Positions 1 through 11,805 of a stretch of 64,000 nt of DNA are shown piece by piece. The notes under the pieces are model-generated. The model saw nothing but the letters and a program-made list of their open reading frames with translations. It had not been told where the DNA came from and made no database searches. Source of the DNA: Rhyacophila brunnea. Lineage: Eukaryota > Arthropoda > Insecta > Trichoptera > Rhyacophilidae. The DNA lies in the NCBI GenBank assembly GCA_022495005.1, contig JAGYXB010000510.1, forward strand, positions 372,001 through 436,000, read 5' to 3'. A program made the translations under genes and the position numbers. Position 1 is the stretch's first letter. Every line of letters begins with the position of its first letter.

Positions 1-130
1 TTAAGTATGCTAGGTACTCAATTTATAAAGAAATTATTACTAATCACGGAATAGACATTTAATTTAAGAGAGAAATAAATAATGATTGTAGTTTTTATGA
101 AGTTTTTATTTTATGTTACATTTAGACCAC

Positions 131-315
131 TGGTGAGTAAATTTTGTTTTTACGAGGGCCAAATTAAATATTGCAAACTTTTTGAATACAGCATTAAAAT
201 ACACACGCACATATATTATATAATTACATCGTATAAACAATCTAAATCGTTTATTCTTTTTAAATTCTTTACTGGGCCGCATGCGGCCCGCGGGCCTTAG
301 GTTTCCCATCACTAT
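131..315. mobile_element. hAT-like element ends (short, decayed)
   Basis: A GC-rich palindrome at 274-289 (GGGCCGCATGCGGCCC) is followed by GCGGGCC and GGTTTCCCATCACT. Read on the minus strand this is a hAT-style terminus (AGTGATGGGAAACC, then GGCCCGCGGGCC). A weaker opposite end may start near 131 (CTGGTGAGTAAA, then GAGGGCC). No matching 8-bp TSD is visible, so the left boundary is uncertain. The GC-rich patch contrasts sharply with its AT-rich surroundings. No coding potential. Confidence 0.4.
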
Positions 316-1871
316 TATGAATATTCGTTTATTAATACATTTTAAATTCAACGGTTAACATACGACACCGGTTGTGATGTAAAGTAAAATCACTGTGAGA
401 CGTGTCATTATTTAATTGTGATTTATAATATCTTACTAAATCGAGTTATCACTATAATTATACTGAGTGATCGGTTATTTATAAGTGTTATAACTCTATT
501 TACAAAGACTGTTATTTGTGTATTTAATATTTTTTCTAATTAAGTAAAATTAGTTTTAATAACATCAAAATTTTACCAGTGGTGTCTAGTTAATTAATTA
601 CTTTCACCAATGTTTGAGTTAGCACGCGTTCAATTACAATATGAATATTGCTACGCCATTAGCTAAAAAAGCTTTAGTAATGATATAAGCATGTAGTCTC
701 ACAGCTTTATTTTTTTTACAAAAAAATATATATCATCTACTTTGAATAGTATGCTGGATTGTTACTTTGATTACGTAAACATGTATACATACCATAATTT
801 GACGATGCACATAATGATAAAACAAAAAAAAAAGTACAAAGTATCTTTATGTGTTGCGAAAATTATTTGTTTTATAAGAAGTTATTTAAATTTTTATCTT
901 GAAACCTGGCAGAGAATGAATAAATTATATATTATCCTGCGCTCGGCAGGTAAGAAGGTGAATGAGGATACATGATAATTAAACGGAAGACTTCATACGA
1001 CGCTAAGCCCAAATCGTTTACATGAATAATTAAGCTTCGAGCTCTCCTGCACGAGGTGGGAGGCATTATGTTATAATTGCGATTTGAAGCGTGTAATACT
1101 TACCCGAGCCTCTAATTCAAAAGATATTTGAATTATTTACCACGTATACAATTATCTTCATCGTCCTCAAATATCAAAGTGAACCGTGTTACAATCTGTT
1201 TAGAGATCTGACGAGTTTCTATGAAGATTTTACTACTTCGTGATATTTAATCTTCGTGGAAAAGATTATAAATTCCACAATATACATTTGAATGTATTTA
1301 ATTGGTCAATATGATGTGTAGAGCTATACTTGTTCACTTTTTACTACGGATTTATTATTGTTTCATTACTTTATTATAGTTTTAAAATAATTTCAATTAT
1401 TTATGGTTACACACAATTATATTACTGGTTCTGAAACAATTAATTAAAGCAATTCTGAGAATAATTGCTTTTGTAAAGATTAATTACTATTTAATCATAA
1501 AATTTAATTATTTTATCCTAGATTTCAAGTATAACCAATAACCCATAGTCTTAATCGAGAAAAAACTTAATAAAACCATTTCAATATTATATCATTATAC
1601 AAGTTAAAATAATTTGTTTCTTTTTGGTGAAGTGTAACTATTTCATTAAATAAGTTATTCTTCACTTTTAAATAGTAAATTAAACCCTATATTATTATAT
1701 TAACTCTCGCATTTTTCGCTATAATATGTTGGTCTGGATTCTGGAGTAATAGTTGACCGATTTGCTATTTGAATTTCTATTTTATTACCGTATTCGCTTT
1801 TTTTATTTTTTTTAATTATTAATAAAAATATGTCCTTGCTTTTTCGTACAAGTTGGTGGTTATTAGTAAGT
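316..1871. other. AT-rich sequence, no gene seen
   Basis: No ORF with protein character, no tRNA-like box and no convincing inverted repeat was found. Short ORFs here are low-complexity Phe/Tyr/Ile/Lys strings typical of AT-rich noise. Confidence 0.6.
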
Positions 1872-2000
1872 TTGAACAATCACAAATACCCGGGCTTTGA
1901 GAAAATCGCATACATATTTGTATTGTATCGTCACCGGGATCGAACCCAGAGGTCCCGGACGGAAAACCAGCATCTTACGCACTACACCACGAGAGCCGCC
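1872..2000 (-). mobile_element. tRNA-derived SINE, family 1, copy 1
   Basis: On the minus strand the copy starts with a tRNA-like head: an A-box-like TGGTGTAGTGCG and a B box GGGTTCGATCCCG. A tRNA-unrelated body follows. The same body and head recur at 43176-43300 (ACAATCACAAA, ACCC, TTTGAGAAAATC, CATACATAT), showing a dispersed family. No protein is encoded. The parent tRNA is not identified. Confidence 0.7.
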
Positions 2001-2030
2001 TGTTATATATGAGTATCCGCTTAGAGGTTT

Positions 2031-2237
2031 TATAATTTTGCACTTTTTACTACACTGATTCGACTCTTTTTCTGATTACCTCGCATAAAATTAGATCAAA
2101 TGATATTCACTTTTATTAATAAATGTAGTAATAAGAAAATAAATAGATAGTATATTATGTAAAAAGATATTTTTAGAATATATTACACCATTTTCATCCT
2201 AGACCCGGGAGTACAATGTTATGAAGAAGCAACTCTA
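2031..2237. mobile_element. MITE family R1, copy 1
   Basis: A roughly 205-bp element recurs at 32263-32468 and 41160-41808. All copies start near ATAACTTTGCACTTTTTAC and end near CGGAGTGCAAAGTTAT, so the ends form a short inverted repeat (ATAACTTTGCACT). This copy is the most decayed at its right end (GGGAGTACAATGTTATG). Non-coding and non-autonomous; superfamily not determined. Confidence 0.65.
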
Positions 2238-2918
2238 ATATTCAATAGACTAATCATAGGTAGATCAAATAACATAATAAATTCAAAAGAAATCCTGTAA
2301 TATTTCGCATAACATAAAAAAATTGATTGATTTTTTTGTCATTAAGTTAACATTGCCTTTTTATTATCCAAAAATCTTACGTATATATATATATATATAT
2401 TAATTCGTTAAAACACGATATATTTTATAGACAATTTAAATTTGAGAAATCGTTCTTTTACAGTGTATTTTTATGAAGCAAAAGCTTTGTCAGAAAGCCC
2501 CCTGTGAATATAAATGTATAATGCTGAAGATATTCTTCTTTCTATTTTAAATATCATTATATTTTAGCAATAGTGGTTCGAAAAATATTCCTTTGGTAAG
2601 AGAAAGGCAAAACTCTCCAATAAACTTGTCGAATAGCGAATTTCCGCTGCGAATACCGCGGGGACCCAAACTCGAACCCGCTATTTATTTCTTCCTGCAG
2701 TTTGCGATTCCGCACCACTGTGCGCCGTAATTCATCCGTTTTAATGGAGAAAATATTGTAATATGATTCCGCTTTTCAAATTCAGATATTTGACCCAATG
2801 TACCCACAAACGTACCACAGTGTGATGGTTAAAGTCATCTCCATAATATCACATAACATACTTAAATAAGTCTTTTAGTTATAATAGAAAATCGAATATG
2901 TAAGTATTTTCTTGTATA
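2238..2918. other. AT-rich spacer with AT microsatellite and tRNA-like remnant
   Basis: An (AT)n run lies at about 2382-2401. At about 2640-2735 the minus strand reads like a tRNA-derived head (GCGCACAGTGGTGCGGA, then B-box-like GCGGGTTCGAGTTTGGG), probably an old SINE. Otherwise nothing is recognised. Confidence 0.4.
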
Positions 2919-3296
2919 TTAGGAAAAAGGGCGTAACCCTCACAGAACAAATTTTACAGGAGAGGCAAAAAACGTTTTTTTTCAATGATTTTGGTTCAAT
3001 ATTAAAAAAAAAATAGATACAGACATTGAGTGCAAGATGATTGATGATTTGGTGTAATATCTTTTCGATCAAATGATAAATAAATAAATTATTACAAAAA
3101 AAATATTAAAATTGAGGGTAAATGCTTTTTTCCCTAAATAAAAACTTAATTATAGCTCAATTAAAACTGAATTTAGATAATAATTTGGCATTTTCAGCTT
3201 ACTTCCTTTTTACAGAACATGTATTTAGTTGCATATATTGTAAATATCTAATAAAAGCACTTTTCGAAAAATTGAGGGTTACGCCCTTTTTCCTAA
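2919..3296. mobile_element. 378-bp inverted-repeat element (MITE-like)
   Basis: The first 24 bases, starting TTAGGAAAAAGGGCGTAACC, are an exact reverse complement of the last 24 (3273-3296). A third, diverged copy of the right terminus lies inside at 3113-3137, as if two units were joined or one inserted in another. No clear TSD. The ORF that runs through it has no recognisable product. Confidence 0.7.
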
Positions 3297-4264
3297 ACAC
3301 AGTCGATTATGTATGTGTGGTTCTGCTCCCCTCTGCAATAACTCCTATCCAATCGCTACAACTCGCAATAATCCAATATTCGTGTTGTATTATCTCGAAA
3401 AATAAATCGACAAATAAATATTTTTTTTACCATTTATATTTGCAATCCGTCAATGAATAATGTATTAGTGGAAGTTTCTGATCTAATGGATTGTTTAAAA
3501 TAGTTTAACTAAGTAACGGTTATTTTGTTTTCATTTAATGATTTTGCCATATTTTATTTCGGGGTTTTCAGAAGCTTTTAATAATATTTATTTGTCTGAA
3601 ACTTATTTTTTGTCAAAAACATTTTGTGTCCAGCTGTATAAAATAGTTTTATTAAGATCACTATTCATTCGCGTATCATACGACGTATGGTTCTAAAATT
3701 CACTATGATTAACTATTAGGCATTTTCGACAGGGTCAAAATTTCGGTCTACTCTCAAAATTGCTGTAGGAATGTGCGACGTCTGCTCCTGATCATAATAT
3801 AACATTACACTAATGTATTGAAGGTCCCGGGCTCAATTAAAATTATATAAATATAGATATATTATGTAAATTTATAACTTTATGTCTATATACCGAAAAC
3901 TCATTTTTAAGATTCGCTTGTTTAAAATTCCGTTTTGTCTGAATAAAGACAAAGGCCGATTTGCTATGTAATACAAATTTCAATCAGAAAAGACAGGAAT
4001 AATAAGAAACTTTTTAATTTAAATTTGACAGAATTGATTGCTATACATACATTGACGATACTGTGGGAAAAGTTATGCGATCAATCAAAGTATTTGACGC
4101 AACTTAGACAATCAATTGTCTGTAAATGTCTTAGATTTAGTGATTAGGTAAGTATTGTAGGCAATTAATTTATTGTTACAAATAGTATATTATTTCAATT
4201 GATTATTAAATTTATGATATCGGTAGGTACGTAACTCCAACACATTTAGTTGAACACAATTACT
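3297..4264. other. AT-rich sequence, no gene seen
   Basis: Apparently single-copy in this window. No ORF, RNA gene or terminal repeat recognised. Confidence 0.5.
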
Positions 4265-4370
4265 GTCTTCCAAATTGGCATCGTCAACGGCAAGTTAATT
4301 TTATACCTTGGTAGAACAAACCACACATGCTCTTGATTACTCACATAATTATCAGAGAAACCATATTAAC
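4265..4370 (-). mobile_element. jockey/CR1-like LINE remnant
   Basis: About 100 bp align base for base, with many substitutions, to the block at 7225-7325 and 50880-50990 that encodes the end of a LINE reverse transcriptase. Shared pieces include AATTGGCATC and AGAACAAAC. It is the oldest and shortest member of that family here and carries stops in all frames. Confidence 0.55.
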
Positions 4371-4663
4371 ATAACCAATAATCACAGAGTTATCATTTAT
4401 ACTTCGTACACGCCAGGAAAATATTATGTAGCCAAATAAAAATGTTAGCTAAATAAAGTCGCGGTTAGTAACCGTATAGCCTATTTATTCTGACCCTTTT
4501 AATAATAACGACTAACTTTGCTTATAAGGGGTCTAAAAATTGACCCATTTTAAAACCCATGTATTATAATATATTAAATGCTAATTTATTTAAGTATGGA
4601 AGTTTCCCGGGGTTTGCCTTCAGGAACTATGCACACTAACCAATGGCAAGTAATGGTCACAAC

Positions 4664-5749
4664 CAGTGGCGGCCGGTGATTTTTTGGATTGTAATTTTTG
4701 AGGGTGCGCTGGAAACCTACCTTATTGAAAAATGAAATCAATTCGGCGTTATTTTTGATTTGACAAAACGTTATTGACATTTGGGAAATTACCTGTATAT
4801 TTTATAATTTTAATAAAACATGTTGCGAGTTACTTAAATCTTTATTGGATTTGTTTTAAAAAACGATTGCATCTCTTATAGTAGATAAATACCTCTTACT
4901 TTCAACGTAAGCCATCTTATTCTATATAAGTACATTATCTTTAGCAATTTGTACACTGAATGAATAATGATTATTATGAAACTGCACTTTGTGAAATAGT
5001 ATTAAGATTTATTAGCTTATCACTAGAATTCATGAATTAATAATTTTCTATACCTATTATAAATAACCGACATCATTTCGCATTTAGTCAACACACATGA
5101 TAATGAAATATTAATTGTTCAGAAACGCGGTAGGTACCAAAATTATTTTTATCTTCATTGATTTAATTTGCAGTACACATAAATCAAAATATCTTACCGA
5201 CATTCTATTATATTTCTTATCCATTTTAAATTTATAAAATAATGAATTCTATTGTATTTAGTTCAACAGGCATTTTACATACGAGATTGCTAAATATGAT
5301 ACTAAACATAATTTGAGCGTGAAGTCGCGGCGTCTATAATAACAAACCATAATTCAAATCTGTAATTGCTCTCTACTCAGAACAATATGATGTCATTTTA
5401 CCCGGTCGGCGCTCGATATTCTGGAACTTACGCATGACGTAAATGATTAGCACGGTTTAAGTTGTTTTATAATGGCTTTAGTTAATACTAAGCTTTGGGT
5501 TCATTTTAAGGAAACAAAATTATTGCCGGAGCGCTAACGATTTGAGCGAGTATGACGTACACGGTGCATAGTGCCTGTATTATCGCCGATTGGGAATGTG
5601 GGCACATCGGTTTGTGGTTTGCATTACAATAAGTGAGCGATAATATTAAAAACCTATGAAGAAAAAATATGATTTACGATGTTGAACGATGTTTCATAGC
5701 AATGCAAGCAGTGCGGTGCACTTGCATGATGTTAGACCAGCCGCCGCTG
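4664..5749. mobile_element. hAT-like non-autonomous element with perfect TSD
   Basis: The element starts CAGTGGCGGCCGGT and ends ACCAGCCGCCGCTG, an inverted repeat with two mismatches in about 13 bp. It is flanked by the identical 8-bp duplication GTCACAAC (4656-4663 and 5750-5757). An 8-bp TSD with CAGNG termini is diagnostic of hAT transposons. The 1,086-bp interior shows no transposase homology; part of it (about 5400-5640) is GC-richer than average. Probably the same family as 22142-23095, since both have a CCTACCTT(n)TT motif just inside one end. Confidence 0.85.
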
Positions 5750-5757
5750 GTCACAAC

Positions 5758-6126
5758 TTACTTTTCTAAATTCATATATCAAAATATCGTATGAAGCATC
5801 ATTCACAACTACAGAATTTAGGGCATTGAAAAATCTAAAGTGTTGGAAATTTTGTACTTGAAAATACGTCATATTGTATCGAAATAACTCGGACATTAAA
5901 ATTTTCTAAAACGAATTCAGTTCATTCTGTTCAAAATGTCCCTCTGAGGCGGACGAAACCGGTCCTAATTTATTGATTAAAAGTGGATTTATTGTATTTT
6001 TTGTAACCTTTGACTTGATAGGTAAGTAATGGAGTTTTATCTACTTTATTGTATCGATTTATTATATAAGCGAGAGTAAAGAGAGTTCGTTGTCAGTGTG
6101 TGTTTACTTTTGGTGAGTGTACAAGG
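5758..6126. other. Spacer, possible start of a dispersed element
   Basis: Moderately AT-rich. The last 100 bp lead into the hammerhead-like motif and may be part of the same, unidentified, element. No coding region seen. Confidence 0.35.
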
Positions 6127-6162
6127 TGCCTGAAGATGCCGAAAGGCGAAACCCGGGTCGCA
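6127..6162 (+). ncRNA. hammerhead-ribozyme-like motif (candidate)
   Basis: In order: stem-I strand TGC (6127-6129), core CTGAAGA (6130-6136), stem-II hairpin TGCC-GAAA-GGC (6137-6147), GAA (6148-6150), then A-C, a 4-nt loop CCGG and G-T (6151-6158), the cleavage-type C (6159) and stem-I strand GCA (6160-6162). This matches the conserved CUGANGA/GAA/UH skeleton with a 2-bp stem III, as known for small hammerheads in Penelope-like elements and retrozymes. An unpaired U between the core and stem II and the short stem I may make it inactive. Confidence 0.4.
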
Positions 6163-6967
6163 AAAAACGACTTAAATGGAATAGTACAGAGCTTGAATCT
6201 ATTAGAATTTAACTACAAAAAAAATTGCGTTTTATTAAATTAAACAATACAATGCAGTACCACCATGAATTGACAGTTAACAAAATAAAAGAAATTAAAG
6301 TTTTCCTAGAACATTTAGGTAATGAGACAATAATAATTAATAATATATTTAATTCAACACAAGTTATATAGTTTCAAGGTTTTATTTAGATGTATGTAAA
6401 AGAATTTGCACCTGCCTGTACCATCCGATAGTTAATAAAAAAGTAGATCATGAAAAAATTATATGCACTTAATAACATCAGACAATTATTAATAAAACTA
6501 GATGCTTACCGGCTAAGTTTTTATATACATATTATATACATATTATACATAGTTTTGTGTACAAATACGAAATCCCGATCTTTATCAAATCCACATACTC
6601 GTACATTGTCCGAATCTCACATATTATATATTTTGTTTTCTATTATTAAGATGATCGCTTCATTTGTCTCTCTAACTCGCCCTAGTATTTTGAATGCGTG
6701 ATTAATAGGTTTTTCCCGTAAGCACGTTTACACGCGGCTTCAATGTTATTCTTTCCAAATTTTATTTATTCAAAATTTTCATCAATTTCTCCAAATGAAT
6801 AATGGAAAATATTACCTTTCTCGCAATATGGCTACTTTTTCGCATAACCATGTAAAAGTATTTCGATAAATTACTAACTAAAAAATATATTTATCATTTT
6901 TTCCCAGTATTATTTTTTTATAATTATAAATTGATTCAAATTCAATTTTTGTTAACACACTTATAGT
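6163..6967. other. AT-rich sequence, no gene seen
   Basis: No ORF with recognisable content. The first 250 bp may belong to the same element as the hammerhead-like motif. Confidence 0.4.
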
Positions 6968-7665
6968 GAACATTACAAATTATTAATTTAAGACGCTCAC
7001 AACATGACATTTAGAATTATTATTAAACAATATTATATAAAAGTAAATAAACAGAAACAATAGAAAAGTGTAAATACAAAAAACATATATAAATTAGATA
7101 CAAGGAAGTACCTACACCGAATGTGCCAAGCAGACCGTATTTTAATAATTTGTGAAACGATGCCCACCTATACCTACTCATCCACACGCAGGTGGAATAT
7201 GTCAATATCCGAAGTGATTTGGTTATTGCCCTCCCAATTGGCATTATCAATGGCAGATTAGTTCTACACCTTGGGAGAACAAACAACTGATGCTTCCGAT
7301 TTCTAAGATAGTTATTAGGGACACAAAATACTACCAAGAATGGCAGATTCTCATTTTCACCGCAAAAATATGTGGCCTTATGTAAATATCGTCTAGTGTT
7401 TAAGCTACATTATGTAAGCGTAGGTACCTAAGAGGAAGCCAGTTGGATAAAGCCACGGATAGTATCCATCCACCCTCAAGTAAAGGAGTCTCAAAAATTT
7501 CTTTTGAACTCGCTCCATCATACGTACGTATTTCAACTGATGCGGGGCCCAAACGATCGACCCACTCTCAAGCCGAAGGAGTATGATAGTGTAGTCGTCG
7601 TTCCCATATTGATTTTGAAATAATGCAATATTTATAATCTTTATATAGGTATACATGAAAATATT
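6968..7665 (-). mobile_element. 5'-truncated jockey/CR1-like LINE fragment
   Basis: On the minus strand, 7405-7656 encodes GSIVWAPHQLKYVRMMERVQ, the end of a non-LTR reverse transcriptase (usual pattern: LEY-S-VW-P, then E-VQ-KFLR). After a frameshift, 7023-7337 carries the C-terminal part (HQLFVLPRCRTN). The 3' end (about 6968-7015) matches the tails of copies at 50590, 56395 and 58700 (CATGTTGTG, GTCTTAAATT). It is 5' truncated and frameshifted, so inactive. Clade (jockey or CR1) is inferred. Confidence 0.75.
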
Positions 7666-9825
7666 ACGTTATTATGCTGTCTCAAATAATATGTTATTTG
7701 TAGAAAAATAAATATCTAATCTAAATGATTGTTTATATTGTACTCACCCTTCCGCGAGTTAAATGTTTGTCCGTAAATCGTCGAAAACAATAGATCCTGT
7801 TTTTCGATACCTGCTCGACCGGATATCCGGTTTTCCATTTAGTTTATTGATGTTTTGTTTGAACAATGTAAACACGACGCTTACTTATTCGGCAAATGAA
7901 ACATTCAATATAATCTGTATCAACTGAACTTTGTAATAACTAACTTATAAATAAAGTTTTCTTATATTATTATCACCATCTCATATAATGTTGAATTAGT
8001 TTGTTATTTTTCGTAATTTATATAATTTAATCACTATTTACAAAGGACAGATAGTATTTATTTATATGCTTATATTCTGTGTTGATAAATTCTGCTAGTG
8101 TGTCAATGAGGAGTTATGAAATAATGTCAGTATTTCCAAACCTTTCTGTCACAGCTCATATGTAGGACGAATCGTTTCACGGATCATATACCGTCTGATG
8201 GAGAACGGTATTTATTAAAGACAAATACAGTACATCGTACTAAATTCACAACATTCAGATGGTCTAGCTAGTAGATATAAATTGGACAAGTATTAGCTAT
8301 CGATTATCTTCGGTGACCGATCCCACCATTTTGCAATACGACCTGCCTTCTTGGAGTTTGGTCAGCTTACTTGCAGCAGGTGAAAAGGTCTGTTATAATT
8401 TTATAAATAATTTAGAAATATTTTTTTTAAACTACATTGAAGATAACTCGTGATTATGAGACTGCCAGAAACCGATTTCGGTCTAATTCTCGAATGGCGG
8501 GGTGGGGGTTGATTTTATTAGATTTCACAGTGACCTATATTTTTTTTTCTAACTATTCATATAGTTTGAGTATTTAAATTAGATATTTACATTTGTTGAA
8601 CACAACAGCTAAGTATATAATGTCTGGGCCATTGCTTGAAAGAGCTAACATACGTAATTCATGTCCAAGATTTTCTAAAGATAGTTTAGTACCCATCGAC
8701 GTGGATGATTGTCGACTATAAAATATGTGGTGGCATTGAACGAAAATTCATTATTGCAATATAAAAAGATTTCTAATTTAATCAAACTTTTTTGAAGGTA
8801 AGTATGGATTTTGATAAAATAATAACGGAATTTTTGCTAAAACATGCTTTAATGCTGCAAACAGTGCTAATGATTCTTTGCTACGATTGGAATTAAAATA
8901 CTGTCTAGACATTAAAGAAAAAGCTATTTATTATCTTACCTTTTCTAATTAGTAATAGAGGTTTTAGACATGCACACGTGTATTGATACGAATTATAAAC
9001 CATATACAATAGATACACATTGTACTTTCGCAATAATAAACATTAGACAATGCTTCTATCTTCGTGCATATTACGCATACATGTTAAAATTGTCTCGACA
9101 ATAGTATTACCGACAATCAATCTATGCTTGTGCAAAAGTCCTTATAATGCTAGATTTAAATCCATTGACTTTATCACTTCATGCTATCGGCATACGAGTT
9201 GGAAAAGTCTGTTTAATGCAATATATCTCCCTAGATGCTTAAAGTTTAAATATAAAATCCCAATAGGATTTATCCCATCATACATTAATATACTATTATA
9301 CGTACTTAATTACTTTTCAAATCACTTTAAATGTATCTCAAACTTTAAATTGTGAACTACACAATTTTCTTTGAACAATTTGTATGCCAACTTGCTACGA
9401 AGCAAGCTTCCAATCACTGAAGTGGCAGTACTTGATTTTGTACCGACTCCAACCTATTACTTACTCCGTGTTATTTGTAGAGAAACAGCGTTCGTGGCGA
9501 GGTTTGGTACTACAATGTAAATGATATAACTGCAACCGATCTCTCGAATCCCCTTCTGTACAAAGAAAATGAATATAGTTGCCTGTGTGGTATGTATTCC
9601 TTTGTGTAACTTTGTACAGTCATGTTGTTTGACGAGAGCATGCATTCCTACTGTATTTTGATGCATGCATTATACACATAGTTAATTGTTTACATGCGGT
9701 ATGATGTTTGCTGTTTGACGTAGAAGGCAAGCGGAATTCGGTTGTATTTCGGCATGCATTTCGAATAATGTATTTTGTATTGCATTAAATTGTCGGTATT
9801 ATGAAATTGCATTATTCCTTCTAAT
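7666..9825. other. Non-repetitive sequence, no gene seen
   Basis: About 2.1 kb without recognised repeats. Short patches are GC-richer (for example 7745-7860 and 8280-8390) but contain no convincing exon with splice signals. The ORF at 9050-9355 has no protein family features. Confidence 0.45.
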
Positions 9826-10296
9826 GTCATCATCAGCCGGGGTCGATCCACTGTTAGGTGAAGGCCTCCCCAAGCTCTCCACTTTTCACGGTCCCTAATT
9901 ATTTGCTGCCACTTACACCCACCAACCTTTACGAGCTCGTCTATCCAGCGGTTTTTAGGGCGTCACGTTGGGCGTTTAGTGTCTCTCGGGTACCACTATG
10001 TGATGACATTAGTACAGTTTTTTGCCGTTTCATCTTCTTAGCGATCTTTGTTACATCGCGTACTCTTGTCTGCTTCATTATCCAATGGTTTCTTATTGTG
10101 ATTTTTTCGCAACATGCACCTCTCCACGCCACGTTGCGCTACTCGTATTTTTTGAATTTCTCTTATATTAAGAGTCTATGTTTTACATGGATACGTGAGT
10201 GTTGGTAGCACACATTAGTTGAACATTTTACGTTGAAGAAACAATGGGAGATCACTCTTGAAGATACTATTCAGGCGCCCAAATGCACTCCGATAA
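9826..10296 (-). mobile_element. RTE-like LINE 3' fragment, copy 1
   Basis: On the minus strand it encodes, with frameshifts, the C-terminal region of an RTE-type reverse transcriptase: WRGACCEKITIRNHWIMKQT (usual RT: ERxMLxITxRD), then about 9850-9955 the RWIDELVKVGG / DREKWRALGEA block that ends this protein family. The 3' end is GGATCGACCCCGGCTGATGA, a typical insect RTE tail. The ORF at 9858-10208 on the plus strand is antisense to it. Same family as 11806-12226. Confidence 0.8.
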
Positions 10297-10472
10297 ATAA
10301 GTACATAATAGTAGTTCAATCTCTCTGGTTTTTAATGTAAAAGCTGGTTGCGAAAAAATCGGGTATAGTTTCTAAGGTAGTAATAGATGAAATAATCACA
10401 ATTTTTTTTTAATAAAATTACCTGTTTTAAATTAAAAAAAATATCGGTGTGTGTACTTATGTACGCGCGTTA

Positions 10473-10959
10473 GGAGTTATACTTCTTTGGCGTAACAAAA
10501 CAAAAACAAAACCTGTGATAAACTAGATTCTTTGAGTAGCTCCTTATTATCTTGTTAAATTACACACTCAAGAAAAAAGACCGCTTATTGGAACGCCGTT
10601 AGTTTATTTCTATACACTTTACCTTATATTACTAAATTATATAATGGTTTCTCGTTGTTTTTATTTCTGACGTTTAATCGTTTGTATGTTGAATTGCAAA
10701 TGGCCGACAATAATAAATTCGCTGCCTAGGCAACGGAAAAATTCTAAACGATAATATTACACTATATAATCGTTACGATTGCAGTATTACACTGTGGCTT
10801 AAAGGTAATGCGTTCGGCTGATAACCGAACAATCGGTGGTTCGAATCCAATCGAGTGTGTTTTTTTTTTCGTGTGAAAAATAAATTATGTGTTACATGTC
10901 ACACGCCAAAAATACAATCTGATCTGATTTCCCAAACGCTCCAAAAGAAGTATAACTCC
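10473..10959. mobile_element. 487-bp inverted-repeat element with tRNA-like core
   Basis: It begins GGAGTTATACTTCTTTGG (10473) and ends with the complement CCAAAAGAAGTATAACTCC (10941-10959), about 19 bp with one indel; ACG(C)T continues the match inside. The middle carries the tRNA-Ile-like sequence. No transposase. No TSD recognised. It is inserted between two oppositely oriented RTE fragments. Confidence 0.65.
10789..10858 (+). tRNA. tRNA-Ile(GAU)-like sequence (probable pseudo-tRNA)
   Basis: The anticodon arm is perfect: TTCGG (10813-10817), loop CTGATAA, CCGAA (10825-10829), anticodon GAT at 10820-10822. A B box GGTTCGAATCC is present. The outer stem ACACT/AGTGT pairs for five bases, then mismatches, and the T stem has a mismatch. 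The weak acceptor stem and its position inside an inverted-repeat element argue that this is a tRNA-derived part of a transposon rather than a working gene. Confidence 0.4.
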
Positions 10960-11805
10960 AGAGTACAATATACCTAGATATAGCCTTTTAACTAATTACT
11001 TTTATCGAAACTGTCTTGATAGATACTATCGTTTTTTTGGTGTCATTGGGGTTTTTGGTAAACATCTTCACTTTCTCCCTTATATATATCATGTATATCT
11101 TATATACCTTTATTTTGTGTCTTATGTACTCGGCCATTTAGACTTCAATCAATATTAATCCCTTTGTAACTTACACTTCTCTCTATAACTATCATAATAT
11201 ATAAAAGGTATCTAGTTTTTCCTTGTCACCTTTCTTCTATAGCTTTCCCGATTCAGGTGACAGCTTCTTGACCTTTACTGAGTGTTTCCTGGAAGTTCTC
11301 TCTGTTGCGAACAGCGTAGAATATTCGTACTTGTAAAACCTTCAAAGAATAATCACCGATTAACACTTAAGTCTTCCGACTTCTCAAAATCACTTAAATA
11401 GTATCATCTTCTCTTATAAACTAATAATTAACTATTATCTGATTAGAAACACATGTAGAGTACGTGTACTTAGTTGAACTTTATGGATTTACTTTTATCT
11501 TTTTGTTTCTTTAATTAAATATTGTTTGTACAATATATTTTAGATAAAATATAGGAGTATTTAATTAGTTTAAGAAGAGTGTACTCTATCTACGTGTTAT
11601 AAATTAAAAGTTAATTTTATATTCACCGCACTTGACACTTCACTTCGGATGTATCTATTGTAAATACAAACTGAAATTTAAATATGATAAATAGGTAATA
11701 CTTTATCGCTTCCTAAACGACGAATGGATTCATCGAATTATTCAGTTAAATACGTAATTTTATATGGATATATATTATTCTAAACTGTATATATATATTC
11801 TCTAG
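10960..11805. other. AT-rich sequence, no gene seen
   Basis: No ORF, RNA or repeat recognised between the inverted-repeat element and the second RTE fragment. Confidence 0.5.

Noticed and set aside
3122..3460. 112-codon plus-strand ORF
   Set aside because: Runs through an inverted-repeat MITE and beyond its end; no protein features.
9858..10208. 116-codon plus-strand ORF
   Set aside because: It is antisense to an RTE reverse-transcriptase fragment whose conserved blocks are on the minus strand.
10789..10858. Functional tRNA-Ile gene
   Set aside because: The anticodon arm is perfect, but the acceptor and T stems are imperfect and the sequence lies inside a transposon-like element; kept only as a tRNA-like feature.
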